Positions 35,240 to 46,806 of a stretch of DNA of 64,000 nt are shown here, one piece after another; within the stretch, counting starts at the first letter, position 1; the number at the start of each line of letters is the position of its first letter. The notes beneath the pieces were generated by a model. It did not search any database, was not told the origin of the DNA, and saw only the letters and a list, made by a program, of their open reading frames with translations. A program made the translations under genes and the position numbers. The stretch covers positions 1-64,000 of the forward strand of contig JADHYV010000038.1 of the NCBI GenBank assembly GCA_027604705.1, written 5' to 3'. The stretch comes from Allomyces arbusculus. Its lineage: Eukaryota > Blastocladiomycota > Blastocladiomycetes > Blastocladiales > Blastocladiaceae.

Positions 35240-35887
35240 TCGCTGCTCGCTCGCTTGCTGTCGCACTGCTTCCATTCTTTTGCGTGTTTTTCCTTCGGCT
35301 GTAATTTCTTGTCGTTATGGGCTGTGCATCTTTCGCAGTCGACCATTGTCGTGAAGATAGAAGCGATAGTTCTTGTCGATGCAGTCTCTCCACAAGCTGA
35401 TCGGGGGTGGCAAACAGTGGCGAACCATGGCAAACGGTGACCCATCCTGACGCCTTTGTCGACCCCGTCGATCCGAAAGCACGGCCCGTCTTGACCGGCG
35501 GCCCGTCGGCGCGCGGCAAGGGGAAACCTCTGGCGCGCGAAGGTCTGTTGAACAGGGTTGAAAAAATGACGAAAGGAAAACACTCAAAAACTAAATGGTG
35601 GCAAATGCGATGCAGCCGCTGTTGTTCTCGCTCACAGTTGCGCACGACGCGTCTCGCGCCTTTGCCCATTTGCCGGCCCGATCCCGACGCAGGAGAACGT
35701 TGCCGACAACCGCGACCCACCGTGAGCCGCTCCTGCCAGTCCGGCTGGTATAAAATCCGGCGCGCTCCCGTCTCCCGTCTCCCCGCAACAACCGAAAGCA
35801 ACTCACTCTTCTCGAACCGATTCAGCAGCGGCGCACTGTCCAGCTGCAACCACAACCGGCCCGATCCCCGCCAAACCAGCACCCACC
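35240..35887. other. Promoter region of the universal stress protein gene
   Basis: It contains the GH26 3' flank and the stress-protein promoter. A TATA box is present at 35749-35755. No gene is seen. Confidence 0.5.
35749..35755 (+). promoter_or_regulatory. TATA box of the universal stress protein gene
   Basis: TATAAAA lies 139 bases upstream of the ATG in otherwise GC-rich sequence. Position and match are good for a core promoter element. Confidence 0.65.
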
Positions 35888-36645
35888 ATGGCTTCACCAA
35901 CGTCCTTTGAGCCGATTGTTCGCCCGACGAGCCCGCGCCCGGGCCAGCGCGTCGCCGTCGCGCTCGACGACTCGCCGCACTCGTGGCGCGCGCTCGAATA
36001 CACGCTCGATTTCCTCGTCGACCCGAAACACGACCATCTGGTGCTCGTCACGGCATGCCAGCACGCCGAATCGTGGTCCGACACATTTGTTTCGGCGCTG
36101 AGTACGGCTCCTGCTGGTTCCGGCACGCGTCACGGACGATCCCCTGACCATTTACGTTGCGATCTGTCCCGCTAGTGGCCGAAAACATTGCTGCCTCGTT
36201 CGCACCCTTTGCCGGCGGGTCGACGACGGCGCTCGAGGACGAGTCGCGCAAAAAGGCCGTTGATCAGAACCTGGCCGACCAGGACCAGGCCAAGTCGATG
36301 CTGCGGAAAGCCGCGGCGTTGGTCCGCGACCATCATCACGCGGGCGCGCACGATCCGCATATCCCGTTCTCGATTGAGATTGTGCAGGGCGGGTCGGCAG
36401 CCGAGGCGATTGTGAGTTATGTGAACGACAAGGCGCACGCGATTGGCCTGTTGGTCTTGGGCACGCGCGGGTTGGGCGCGTTCAAGCGGTACGTTGCGCG
36501 CTTGGATTGAGGGTCGTTTGGAGGAACCGCGATAACTGATGGGGGCGGTGGACGTGGACGTAGTGCGATTATCGGGTCGGTGTCGGACTACTGCCTGCAC
36601 CACGTGCGGTGCCCGACGGTCATTGTCAAGAACGACCAGGCGTGA
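35888..36645 (+). CDS. Universal stress protein (UspA family)
   Basis: This is a small alpha/beta nucleotide-binding protein of the UspA/adenine-nucleotide alpha-hydrolase fold. Three exons are inferred: 35888-36101, 36176-36488 and 36564-36645 (202 aa), with introns of 74 and 75 nt. Strand 1 reads RVAVALDDSPHSWRALEYTL. The C-terminal ATP-binding signature G-x2-G-x9-G-S is exact in GTRGLGAFKRAIIGS, which the second splice rebuilds, and is followed by HHVRCPTVIVK. This signature places it with the ATP-binding subclass. A TATA box upstream suggests regulated expression. The physiological role in fungi is poorly defined, so only the fold is firm. Confidence 0.92.
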
Positions 36646-37908
36646 TGGAGTGCGCAGCGGCGCTATGGGCCGGACTCAGCGGCGCGCGGCGCGGAGTGTT
36701 GGGAGAAAGTGGGGAATATAGATCACGGGCGTGTCCCGCCTTTTCTGACAGTTTTCTGGTGGTGAGAGCAGTGACGAGAGCAGGATGACGAGCTGGAAAG
36801 TCAGCGCTGTATGTCCGTGGACGAGAGCACAGCCTGACCCAAGGGAGCGCGTCACGGCGGGACATGCACTGTCAGATGAAAAGAATTGAGAGCCAATTGT
36901 AACAAAATGGGGCCCTTTGGCAACGTGCGGGACGGGACCTTACTCGACGCGCGGCGCGTCGCGTTGGACGGTGGAGGGAGAAGATCAATCAGTATCTCCT
37001 GCTTGTCCTGAAACCGTGGTGGTGTCGAGGCAAGAGGTGCAGCGTTACGGGAGCGTTTCTGTCGTGATGGTCTGGCGACACACGCATGCGTGTCGGAAAG
37101 CTGACTGCTATCGTGAAGGGAAAACGGAGAGCCAAGGCCACAGGACGATGGCGACGCAGAAAACGGTCGGGCAGCAGGGGCGCCGCATAGGGCGTTGCTG
37201 TGAACGCGCTGTGGGTCACGAGGAGCGCAAATAGAGCAAGGCAATGGCATTGCAAGGAAACAGAACGAGAGCGCGATGTATTGTGGATGTGAGATGCACG
37301 ATGCCCGCAAAAAAAGGAAAAAGATGTGCACAGCGATGGGGAGGAGACAGCAAGGTAAACGCACAAACACGAACGCGAAACGCAACAACGGGGGTTGCCC
37401 CGCAACCGGGCTTGGTTCCGCTCACGCGCGCGCGAGCGGGCGCGCGCACCGTGTCCAGGCGGAGTGACGTGAGACGGAGAAAGAGATAAGGGAATATGGC
37501 CCATAGACGGGGGGTGGGGGTAAGGGAGCGCGTAGCCTGGACACGGTGCGATGTGGTGCGGTGCGGCCCAGCTCGAGTACCGACAATGGCGAACGATAGG
37601 CCCGGCACGCGCCGAGAGAGCCGTAGCGAGACGCTGCGCGCGCGTGCCGACGTGCGCACGTTGACGACGGGCCGTAGTGGGTGCGAACGTGCGAAATCGA
37701 TCCGACTGGACAGGTCCCGGGTCCTGGTACAGGCCAGACCGGAGCGTTGAGCGAGAGCACGATCGCGGACGGGAAGCGACCGAAGCCGCCAGCATGTCAA
37801 CGGCTGTCCTCACTCGCGTGTGCTTCCCTACCCGGCGCCGAACAGTCCAAGATCGGCAGGCACAAGTCGATACGCGCGTCTTGGCGTCCCCGCCGCAACG
37901 ACGACCCT
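36646..37908. other. 1.26-kb convergent intergenic region
   Basis: It lies between the 3' ends of the stress-protein gene (+) and the HRNS-repeat gene (-). Minus-strand frames of up to 274 codons exist but are Arg/Ser-rich with no domain. No gene, repeat or RNA was recognised. Confidence 0.45.
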
Positions 37909-39513
37909 TTACTTAGCGTTCATTTCCTGTGCGTGCACAATGCCGACAAACGTCTTGTGCAGCATCGCCGACACGTAGTCGAACGAGGTCGGGTCAACGT
38001 TCACCGACTGTTCAACGACCTTTTGAGTCGTCTCATCGGTGGTCGTCTTTGTCGTCGATTCCGTTGTCGGAGTTGCCACTGGAGCGGCCGCCGCCGTCGT
38101 CGTCGGCGTGGGGACGGTGGGCGCCTGGTTCGCGGCGTTACCGAGCGCCGACGGAGCGACATTGGCAGCGTTACCGAGGGCCGAGGGCGTACTGTTGGCA
38201 GCGTTGCCGACCGCCGACGGGTCCACATTGGCAGCATTACCGAGCCCGGCAGGGGCAGTCGCGGCACCGTCAAACGAGTTGCGGTGGCCACCCGTGTGCG
38301 ACTGGTACGTGTCCTGCACAGCGGTCGCAGCACCAGTCGCCGGGGAGGGCGCCGTCACAGCACCGTCAAACGAGTTGCGGTGGTAACTTTGGTGCGAGCG
38401 GTACGCGTCGGCCGTGGGCGCTGACGTCGTCGTCTCCGCGCTCGTCACGGCACCATCAAACGAATTGCGGTGGGAGCTCTGGTGCGACCGGTACGCAGCG
38501 GCCGCCTGGGCCGTATCCGCGCTCGTCGCGGCGACGGGCGTGTCCCACGAGTTACGATGGAATCCTTGATGCGAGCGGAACGCATCAGCGGCCGCCGAGA
38601 CCTTATCCGCGCTCGTCGCAGCGACGGGTGTGTCCCACGAGTTGCGATGGAAGCCCTGGTGCGACCGGTGCACATTGGCCGTCACCGACGAAACAACGTC
38701 GCTAGCCGCGGCCACAGGCGTGTTCCACGAGTTGCGGTGATAGCCTTGGTGCGAGCGGAACGCATCAGCCGCCGCCTGGGCCGCGTTCTGGGCCGTGGTC
38801 GCAGCGTCAGCGGGCACAGCATCCCACGAGTTGCGGTGGAAGCCCTGGTGCGAGCGATGCGCGTTCTGAGCCGTCGTCGCGCTGTCGGCAGCAGGGGCCG
38901 CCGCCGCGTTCACAACCCCGTCGTGCGAGTTGCGATGGCCACGGTGCGTGTCGGGCGTCGCCGTCGTCGAGGTGGTCGTCGACGAGGTCACGGCAGTCGC
39001 GGGCGTGCTACCAATCACCTCAGCAGCGGGCACAAAGGCGTCTAGACACACAAGGAAGGGGGTACGCAAGCAAACGCGCAAATGTCGGTCAGCACTCGCC
39101 AGACGGATCACGGTGAGCAAGCGCGGATCACCGTTGCGTCGTCGGTGTGCGGACACATCCACGCGGGCGAAGTCTTCCGCGCGTGTCGCGAGTGGGATCG
39201 CGCATTCCCACACAGGCATGTGCACGGGAAACGAGGCCGGCCAGGGAGGCGCACGCCACCGCGACGGCCGCCGACTTTCCACTGGCAGAGTCCACAATGG
39301 CAGCAACAGACCAACACCACCGTCCCCCCCCCCCCCCCCCGCCACATCTTAGCGGCCTCCACGCGAACACGAGCCGGTGATCCACACGCGCACTTGCACA
39401 ACGGAACAACGCAATCAATCAAGCTGCGTACTGTTGATGGGACGGCCCAGGGCCGCATCGACGTGGGCGAGCGCCAGGAACAGGACGACGATCAGCAGCG
39501 AGCGTGCGTGCAT
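37909..39513 (-). CDS. Secreted HRNS-repeat protein, 404 aa
   Basis: Two exons are inferred, 39513-39432 and 39041-37909, around a 390-nt intron, the longest placed in this window. The signal peptide is clear (residues about 1-22, MHARSLLIVVLFLALAHVDA). The mature part has eight units of 25-35 residues containing SHQ-x2-HRNS[W/F]D (about residues 65-285), separated by Ala/Thr-rich spacers. Four GNAAN-x3-PSAL repeats follow (about 295-340), then a Thr-rich stretch and a short conserved-looking end (DPTSFDYVSAMLHKTF). There are no cysteines in the repeat region and no GPI-type tail. I know no family with this repeat. Inference: a wall, matrix or adhesion protein; clustered His suggests metal binding, untested. 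The intron contains a C17 run. Confidence 0.78.
39324..39340. repeat. C17 homopolymer inside intron
   Basis: An uninterrupted run of 17 C lies inside the HRNS gene intron. On the transcribed sense strand it is poly-G. Confidence 0.9.
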
Positions 39514-39592
39514 GGTCGAGTAGTCGTGATGGTCGTGATGGTGCTTGAAGATCAAGGCCAGAGTCTGCCCGCGTCGGATCGAGTGAGGGCAA

Positions 39593-39645
39593 GGGGCAGA
39601 GAATCGAGCCCAGTGTGCAGGGGCAGAGAATCGAGCCCAGTGTGC
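39593..39645. repeat. 27-bp tandem duplication upstream of HRNS gene
   Basis: Two identical 26-base copies (GGGGCAGAGAATCGAGCCCA...) repeat with a 27-base period, 80-132 bases upstream of the HRNS gene start. This could be a duplicated promoter element or a simple tandem duplication. Confidence 0.85.
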
Positions 39646-40525
39646 GATTGGAGCTACACAGCGCAATTATCGGCAGCAGGTACGGTATGACGGGCGCATC
39701 AGTCGTCTGTCCGTCGAGTTGGTGGAGTTGGGTGCGGATGGCCAGACAGAGCATGCGGTAAACGCCGCCGTTGCTGGTCAGATCTATCATGTTGGCGGGG
39801 GAGAACGCCGACCGACCTTAACAGGGAGCGCTGGCGCACTGTGAGGAGCTGTTGAAGCAAGCACGAGCGCGAAAAGTATCGAGTCGAGATCAGCGTTGAG
39901 AGCGCGACGACAGGGTCGAGGGAGAGCCGGCGCGCGAGGATACAAATACAGAGAGAGCGCAGTGAAGCAGAACAGGTCGGTTGTGGGCGGAGTTGGGCCT
40001 GGCGCGCCTTGCCCAGCTTGCTTCCACCTGTTGCCGGTTGTGACCTGTTGTTGCGCTTTGTTGCTGAACCACAACAGCACCAGCAACGAGCAAGCACCAG
40101 CTGCACGATCCACGAACTCACCGCTTTCTTCCCCTTTCTTGCCGACCCACCAACCACGTTACGAGGGGGGCAACGATAGACCTGCAAAGTCGCAGACCAA
40201 CCGTGGCTGCGACCTCAGGCCGCCTCCAATCAGCAAGTAGCAACACGGTGGAAAGTGTGCGCCTCTCTCGGTGCGATCGTTCAGCATGAGGACACGACAT
40301 GTTACGGCGTAAATCACCATGTCGAGCATTCCACGATATCGCTCTCGCGCGCGCCGACCACGACTTGACCTCGCACACGCTCGACGAGTGACTTACTGCA
40401 AACTCCTCGCCAACTTGCTCGAGTGTGGTGGCCTTCAGTACTGGCAGAGATTCCTGCTCGACGATACACGGAACCCGTCGCGGGTTCGCAGTAAAACAGC
40501 CAAATCAGCACGATAAATACCCGTC
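39646..40525. other. Divergent promoter region
   Basis: This region lies between the HRNS gene (-) and DPBB-1 (+). A minus-strand frame of 162 codons (39699-40187) has a weak hydrophobic stretch but no convincing start, splice link or domain. No gene is called. Confidence 0.4.
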
Positions 40526-41608
40526 ATGGCCATGCTCTCGTCGAATGCATCGAGCAGGGAAGCATGCACGCGCCGTCCACCCCGGTCAGGCGCATTCTCC
40601 TCTATGCTGGCCGTCATGGTCGCATTGCTTGCGCTCGTGGTCATTGCCGCTCACGCCCACCCGTCGGGTGGTAGCGCACGCCAGGGCACGGCCGGCATGA
40701 TGCGCTTCCGCAGCGACTCGGGTGCTGGACACTCATCGTCGTCGTCGTCGTCGCTTTTGCCGCGCGGGCTCAACGAGGGCACGGGCGACGCAACGTACTA
40801 CAACGTCGGTTCGTACTGTGATCCCCCAAATCATAGTTGGCTGCTGTGCATTGCCCAAGCTCACCTCTCCACCTGGTTTCTATGCATCTGTCTAGGCCTC
40901 GGCGCGTGCGAAGTCACCAACACGGACCGGGACCTGATCGCTGCGCTCAACTGGAAAGACTTTGGCGCCTATTGGCCCGCGAAAAAGTCACCGGCGTGCG
41001 GGTCATGCCTGCTCGTATCGGTGCCGTCGAAGCCCGACATTTCCCCGCTCAAGATCCAGGTGCAGGACAAGTGCCCGGGATGCAAAGCCGGTCCGTTCTG
41101 TTTTCTGTCTCCCTCGCCGTGGTTCGTGCCCAATGAGTTGTCACCAATCTGACACCGCGTTCCCTTGCGTTGCTAACTCTGCTGTTCAGGTGATCTCGAT
41201 CTCTCGCCCGCGGCATTCACGCACTTTTATCCCGAGGGCCAAGGCCGGTTCCCCATCACCTGGACGCGCGTCTCATGCGACGGCTTCTCTCCGCTCGCGC
41301 CCGTCGAGGATGACACCGAAAAGGACGCGACCAATGCCATGATTGCAAACACGGCCTCGTCGGGGCGCCGCGTCGTCCTCGCCGACACGCACCTGTTGCG
41401 GTGGTCGCCGGCGAGGAAGAATACCGCGACTGCCGCCGGGGCCGCAGCAGCGCAGGCGAGTGCCGCTGCTGCCGCGTCGGCGCTCGGTGCGGCAACGGCT
41501 GCATCGACGGCACAGCAGGCCAGCGGGGATGGGGCCATGCCCGCGTCGCTCCTCGACAGCCCGAGCGCCGTTGCAGCGCCGCTCATTTCGTACCCGGGAA
41601 TCTACTGA
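40526..41608 (+). CDS. Secreted RlpA-like double-psi beta-barrel protein, DPBB-1
   Basis: Three exons are inferred, 40526-40808, 40896-41090 and 41190-41608 (298 aa; introns 87 and 99 nt). A hydrophobic signal or anchor segment begins at Met-27 (MLAVMVALLALVVIAA), so the true start may be 40604. The DPBB/expansin-like fold is recognised by GDATYYNVG, GLGACEV, a Cys pair in ACGSCL, VQDKCPGCKAGDLDLSPAAFTHF and the closing TWTRVSCDGF. The VxDKCPGC...LDLSP blocks correspond to the RlpA/barwin-like conserved region. Such fungal proteins bind or loosen wall polysaccharide or act as plant-interaction proteins; which applies here is unknown. The Ala-rich tail is disordered. Both introns are phase 1 and sit just before GLGAC and GDLDLS. 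Confidence 0.88.
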
Positions 41609-42429
41609 CCGTGTTCCGACATGCGCGCACGCGGCAACGGCCACGGCGCACTCCACCCTGTTAATTCGTCGCTGCTGCTACTGCGCGACCAGATTTTTGC
41701 GAAATAGATTCCTGGTCTCGCACCAATTTTGAGACGCGACTGGACACGAATGTCACGGGCCTCGGCCGCAGCAGCGTTCGCTGGGAGACAGTCGCCAATG
41801 ATTGGCCCTCGACCTGCCTATGCACGGCTTCAGCGGTGGCGAACTGTGGCGGCCCGGTGGCAACTTGGTGGCAACTCGATGGCAACGTCAACGACCGACC
41901 ATTGGCCACGACTTGTCGGCCTGCACGTGGCGATTGTGCCGTTTTTCGGCGCACGAACGCCTCAGATCAGGCCCGCGCCATGCCCGAGCCTGCTCCAGCC
42001 AGGCCAAGGTTCACCGGTGGCGGCCTAAACCGACTTTTTGAGAGCTTTTTGCCAAGGTTTCCCACGCATTTCTGTCCTTGATCCCCTCGCACCCCGTCAG
42101 ACTGTCGTTCGTGTGACTTCTTGCGACTGAAAAAGCGCGAAGGCCCGTCCCACGTCCTCCACCCCTCCTGCGCCCTCCTTCCTTTTCTGATCCCGTCGCC
42201 CCCCGCGCTCCTTCTCTCTCTTCTCGCCCGAATCGACGAGAACTCGCTGTCACCGCTTCCCACTTGCCAACCCCGCCGCACGCCCGTCGCGCCCCACATT
42301 TTGCCCAACTGCCCACCAGCAACCCGTGCCCGTCGTTGCTGCCAGCTCCCATGCACACCGGCCGACTGCCGCAGCTCTGATCCCCCCGAACGAACCGACT
42401 ACGAACCCTTCCTCCGATCCCCGCCCGCC
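41609..42429. other. Intergenic region between DPBB-1 and DPBB-2
   Basis: About 820 bases hold the DPBB-2 promoter and a pyrimidine-rich leader. No gene is seen. Confidence 0.45.
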
Positions 42430-43740
42430 ATGTCCACCATGACCTACTCGACGCTCCTCGTTGCGCTGCTCGCCGTGCTCGCGGCCAACCCGGCGCTCGC
42501 CACGCCGAAGCAAATGTTTTCGGGCCAGGCCTCGCTCGCGCGCTTCTCGACGACGGTGGGATCGCCGCTCGACCGGCATCTCGCCAAGCGCATGACCGGC
42601 ACGGGCCGCGCAACGTTCTACGACGTCGGTGCGTAGTACTTGAAACGATCACGCTTTCCGGGGCCGTCCGGTGCAGGAAGTCGAGGCGAACGGGCTGTCT
42701 CGCACTTCCACTGCGAGACACGCCTTGGTCCCTCCCAACTCGCCGACGCGCCCGCAAACCGGTGCCGAGTTCTCGATGACCCCCTCAACTAACCCCCTCC
42801 CCTCGCTCCCTCCCCACCAGGCCTCGGCGCATGCGGCTCGACCAACTCCAACTCGGAAATGGTCGTCGCACTGAACGCGCCGCAGTTCGGGTCGACTCCT
42901 GGGTCCTCGCCCATGTGCGGCGCCTGCCTCGAGCTCACGGCCGACGGGTCGTCAGGTGGTCCGCTGCGCGTCACGGTCGTTGACAAGTGCCCCGGTTGCG
43001 AGACCGGCGCGCTCGACCTGAGTCCCGCCGCGTTCAACCACTTTTTCTCGCCCGACAAGGGTGTGTTTACCGTCAAGTGGACGACGTGCGGTGGTAGCGC
43101 GCCTGCTGCCCCGGCTCCGGCGCCGGTGCCTGCTCCCGCACCGGCACCCGTGCCGGCCCCAGCGCCGCAGGAGCCGCCCAAGCAAGAGCAGCCGAAGCAA
43201 GAGCAGCCCAAGCAGGACCCGCCCAAGCAGGAACAGAACCAGCAGCAGCAGCAGAACCAGCAGCAACAGCAACAGCAGAACCAGCAGTCGCAGCAGAACC
43301 AGCAGTCGCAGTCGGATAACAAGGACAAGACCGACACCCAGTCCAACGACAAGGCCAAATCGGCGCAATCCGGGCTCGGGAACCCCGTCGAGGTCAAGTT
43401 TGCCGGTCTCGGCAACCCTGTCTCGGCCGCTGGTGCCGCTGCCGCAGCTACGACGGGCGGGAACGGCGCGCTGCCCAACGTGATCGGCATGTCGGGCGAC
43501 ATTTTCTCGCTGCCCACTATGACCAAGGTGGCCAACGGTAACTCGGCCGCGGCCACGACGGCGTCAACGACCGCCAGCACGACGACCACCACGACGACGT
43601 CGGGCACGGTCGATGAGAAGATCCAGACGCTCTCGGACGGTGAAGTCAAGACGTTCAACTTTGTCGCGCAGATCTGGAAGAAGCTGCTCGGGTCGGATCT
43701 CGCGAGTGCCTCGGCGCAGGCGCTGTTCAAGAAGCAGTAA
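42430..43740 (+). CDS. Secreted RlpA-like double-psi beta-barrel protein with Pro/Gln-rich tail, DPBB-2
   Basis: Two exons are inferred, 42430-42628 and 42821-43740, with a 192-nt intron (372 aa). A signal peptide covers residues 1-24. The barrel domain shows GRATFYDVG, GLGACGSTNSNSE, MCGACLELT, VVDKCPGCETGALDLSPAAFNHFF and KWTTCGG, with the same Cys pattern as its three paralogues here. The second half is disordered: Pro/Ala repeats, then KQEQPKQ units and a Gln/Asn run, ending in a short helical block (KTFNFVAQIWKKLLGSDL). The intron is phase 1 just before GLGAC, the same place as in DPBB-1, supporting common descent. Probable role: wall or extracellular matrix protein. Confidence 0.9.
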
Positions 43741-45563
43741 ATCTCGCATCAAGTCGTCGTCGACGTCGGGCACAACGCATTGTCGCGCTCAAGTGCCCGC
43801 GCGCACACGTGCCGTGGATTACCGGCCGTGCTCGCTCTGCTCCGAACCGCTCCAATGCCTGCTTCGCGCGCGCGGCGCAAACGGTTGTCCAAGATTGCGC
43901 TGCCGTGGCTGACCAACTCAAGGTTTGCATGTTGCGAAGCGCTCATTGCGACCGTGTCGGATGCGCAGATCAGGTCTAGCATGCGCTCTCCTGGGTCTCG
44001 CATGGCTCGTGCACGTCGACGACCAGGTCGTGGCGCTCGTCCACCCTCATTTTTGTCCATCGCAGTCGCGCATCCGGGGTTTCGTTCGGCGGATCCCATT
44101 TTGCAGCACGCGTTGCACCATTCTTTTTTCTCTCCCATGCTCTCCACGATGCGCGGTGCGTTCCCGTCGTGGCCATGGCTCGCTTCGCACGCGCGTGTGC
44201 CCTCGATCGAGGTCGCGAGGTCCATCTTAGATCTTGGGATCTTGTTCGTTTGTGTCCCCACCCGTTTGTTTTCGGTTCACCTCATCACATCTTTTCGAAA
44301 CGCTCCATGAAGAGCAGCCATCTTTTGCAATCCCCGCATTCTTCTCTTTTCTCCTTTCTTGCCATACATTGCCAACGTTACGTTATGTTTCGTTTCTCTC
44401 GCCACTTGTCATCGGCTCTTCCCTTCGCCCAAGTCGTGCCATCGCGTCCAACGCCTTGCAATGAATCCGTTGCTCATCATCATTTTCGTTTGGCCCGAAC
44501 TCATCCAAGCAACACGCTGGTAGGTGTCTTACCAGCTCTGCTCATTCCTGCGGGTTCGGGCCCCACCTGGGGTGAAAATAGAAGGGAGACTTCGATGATG
44601 TTATAAGTCATTTCTTTCCACCAAAGAAGCAATAGCGCACGTGGAACTGGATCGGCTGTTCCCCCTTATCGTTGTCGAACTGAGGACATGACTGAAGCTC
44701 TTGACCATTCTTGGCTTTCACAGCTATAATCGCGGCGTTTCGTCTGGGCTGGCCAACTGCCGACATCAGGTCCAGGCTGGCGGTCCACTGTGAATGATCC
44801 AACAGGACGAGGCCAAGGCTCATAAACGTACAGTCGAGGCAAGGACATCGCACTCAGCGCAGTGTATCAGCAACATGGCGGGCTGTTGGTGAAGGTGCCA
44901 GAGCGTAACCTCCAAGTGTGCCAGTTCCTCTACCAAGCGGGTGAATGGAGTGAAGCGGGGCACGCAAGAAATAAAAAATAGTTCTTCCCTGTGGCCTGGA
45001 TTATGACCAGGATCATGGGCCAGAATGTTTGACGTGTGCTTGGGTCGTTGTCGTCACGACCAGCAGCAGAATATTCTGACACTTGACTCATGTTTCGGCC
45101 GTGATGCGCGCATACCAAAGAGCAACCTGCTAAGCCGCGGAGGATGTCCCCACGCTGCACGGTTGCAATGATGAGTCGCGAGTGGTGGCAAGAGTTCATG
45201 GTGGAGCTCGACCAGACCGCTGCAACAAGTGCAAACGCGCATCTAGCAGGTGGACTGGAAGTATGAGCGCGCAGCGAGTGCCCCGCTCCCGTCGGAGCGC
45301 GCCAAACCTGATGACTTTGTGGAGTGCGTGCACGCCGAAGCCTCTTTAGTCCAACCAGTTGATCCAGTCTTCAGTCCAGCCCGCCAGGCACACGAAGTGC
45401 AGTGATCCGGTCAGGGGTGCTCGCGAGAGCGCGACCATTAACCGCTGCGTGAGCCCGGTTCCGCGCCAAGCAGGTGGAGAAGGGCGACCGCGTGGCTCTC
45501 TGTACGCCGCAACAAAGTCGGGGGGCGGGATGGACGCGATGAGTTTCAAAGTCCAGCACATGC

Positions 45564-45594
45564 CCTTCGCGAAGCCTGCTGCGGATCGCTGCGG
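45564..45594. repeat. Dispersed repeat, copy 1
   Basis: This 31-base core matches 46395-46425 at 28 of 31 positions (CCTTCG, AAGCCTGCTGCGG and GCTGCGG shared). Weaker similarity extends upstream: both copies have a GGTGGAGA box about 100 bases before the core. The pair may be relics of one mobile or duplicated unit. Confidence 0.5.
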
Positions 45595-46394
45595 CCCGCT
45601 GTGGACTTGATGCTGGGCCAAGCAAAGACGAGGGGACGCGAGGCCGGCAATAGTACTGCCCAACCGCACCTGGCTGTGCTGGTCGCGGCAGGCAAGGAAA
45701 CGCGGTGAGGCACGGCGCCATTCCCGAAACGCAGCAGTAACACGACAACGCGAGAGCCGCAAAGAAGATTAGTCTTTGAACGGCTTGCACCTGATGCTGA
45801 GGAGAGAAGCGAAATTCAGCACCGTCACACGGCCGAGAATTCGCGCGCATCGACCAGTTCGGTTTGCATTACTTTCTGTCGTCGCCAGTGCAATCTCGTG
45901 ATGTCGTGGTTCCCCTCAATTGTCAACAGAGCTCAACCTCGGCCAGACCAACCTCAACGGCCGAGACCGTTCCCCAGCGATCTGCCGGGTGGACAGTCTC
46001 GACAAATCGGAAAGCCGTTCAAACGAGAAGACAAAAGTGGATTTGATTTGAGAAAAAAGAATAATCGGCCACCAGTCCGAGTGTGCACGCGCGCACGCGG
46101 CCTGACGCTTGGTTCATTTGCTCAGCGCGACGCGCACAAGAGCGTCGAGCGGAGCTTCTGGCCCGCGTAACACATCCTCGCTCCGAACAAGGCGTGCGCC
46201 TTCGCGCGTTCGGCTCACGCGTGCAAGTCGGCAAGTGCATGTGGGGACGCGCCCCCAAATCTTGGCGCGCGCCCAATCCCGCTCGTCCGGCTGGTGGAGA
46301 GGGACGAGAGAGTGGTACCCCTACCACGGAGAAGGATCGTGGGCGAGATGGAGTGGAGGTGGTTTCACAAAATCGCGCACGCACGCCGTCGCGT

Positions 46395-46425
46395 CCTTCG
46401 TGAAGCCTGCTGCGGTCCGCTGCGG
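46395..46425. repeat. Dispersed repeat, copy 2
   Basis: Second copy of the 31-base core described at 45564. It is followed by a further CTGCGG-rich stretch containing an inverted CCGCAG. Confidence 0.5.
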
Positions 46426-46806
46426 ATTGCACGTACTGCGGCCCGCAGCGGGGTCGTGAAGCAGACGGGCAAGGGGGCGCGCTGCGGGCGGCAGGCGTTG
46501 GGCGGGCGACAAGCATGCTTCACCATGCTCGACAGCATCGTGCAGCGGAAGTCGCGAAGCAGAAACAGCGGTGGGACCGAAAAGGTCGATGTAAATCTGG
46601 CCAGCGAAGATTTGCACGACGCGAAACGTCACAAAAAAGATTGCAATTATCACAAAATGAAGCACATACATACGACTTAGCAGCAGCACAACAGCAACAA
46701 ACAAACACGAGCCATCGCTCGGTCAACCGTCACATAACATCGCATCACCAACGAACGCACGCTGAGAGACACGCCAGCGTGGTTTCCGTTCCCATCTATC
46801 TTCCAC

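Larger units (their letters stand above)
43741..46806. other. 3-kb gene-poor region, lower GC
   Basis: It is convergent between DPBB-2 (+) and DPBB-3 (-). No intact gene is recognised. GC content drops in 44200-46100. Short frames of up to 170 codons lack domains. Two diverged copies of a short repeat (about 45560-45595 and 46395-46425) lie here. Confidence 0.45.

Noticed and set aside
36852-37813. Minus-strand frames of 178 and 274 codons with a hydrophobic start
   Set aside because: No plausible start context, domain or splice partner, and composition matches random GC-rich sequence. A small membrane protein cannot be fully excluded.
41227-41586. Antisense frame over DPBB-1 exon 3
   Set aside because: It mirrors the Ala-rich tail of DPBB-1 and has no independent support.
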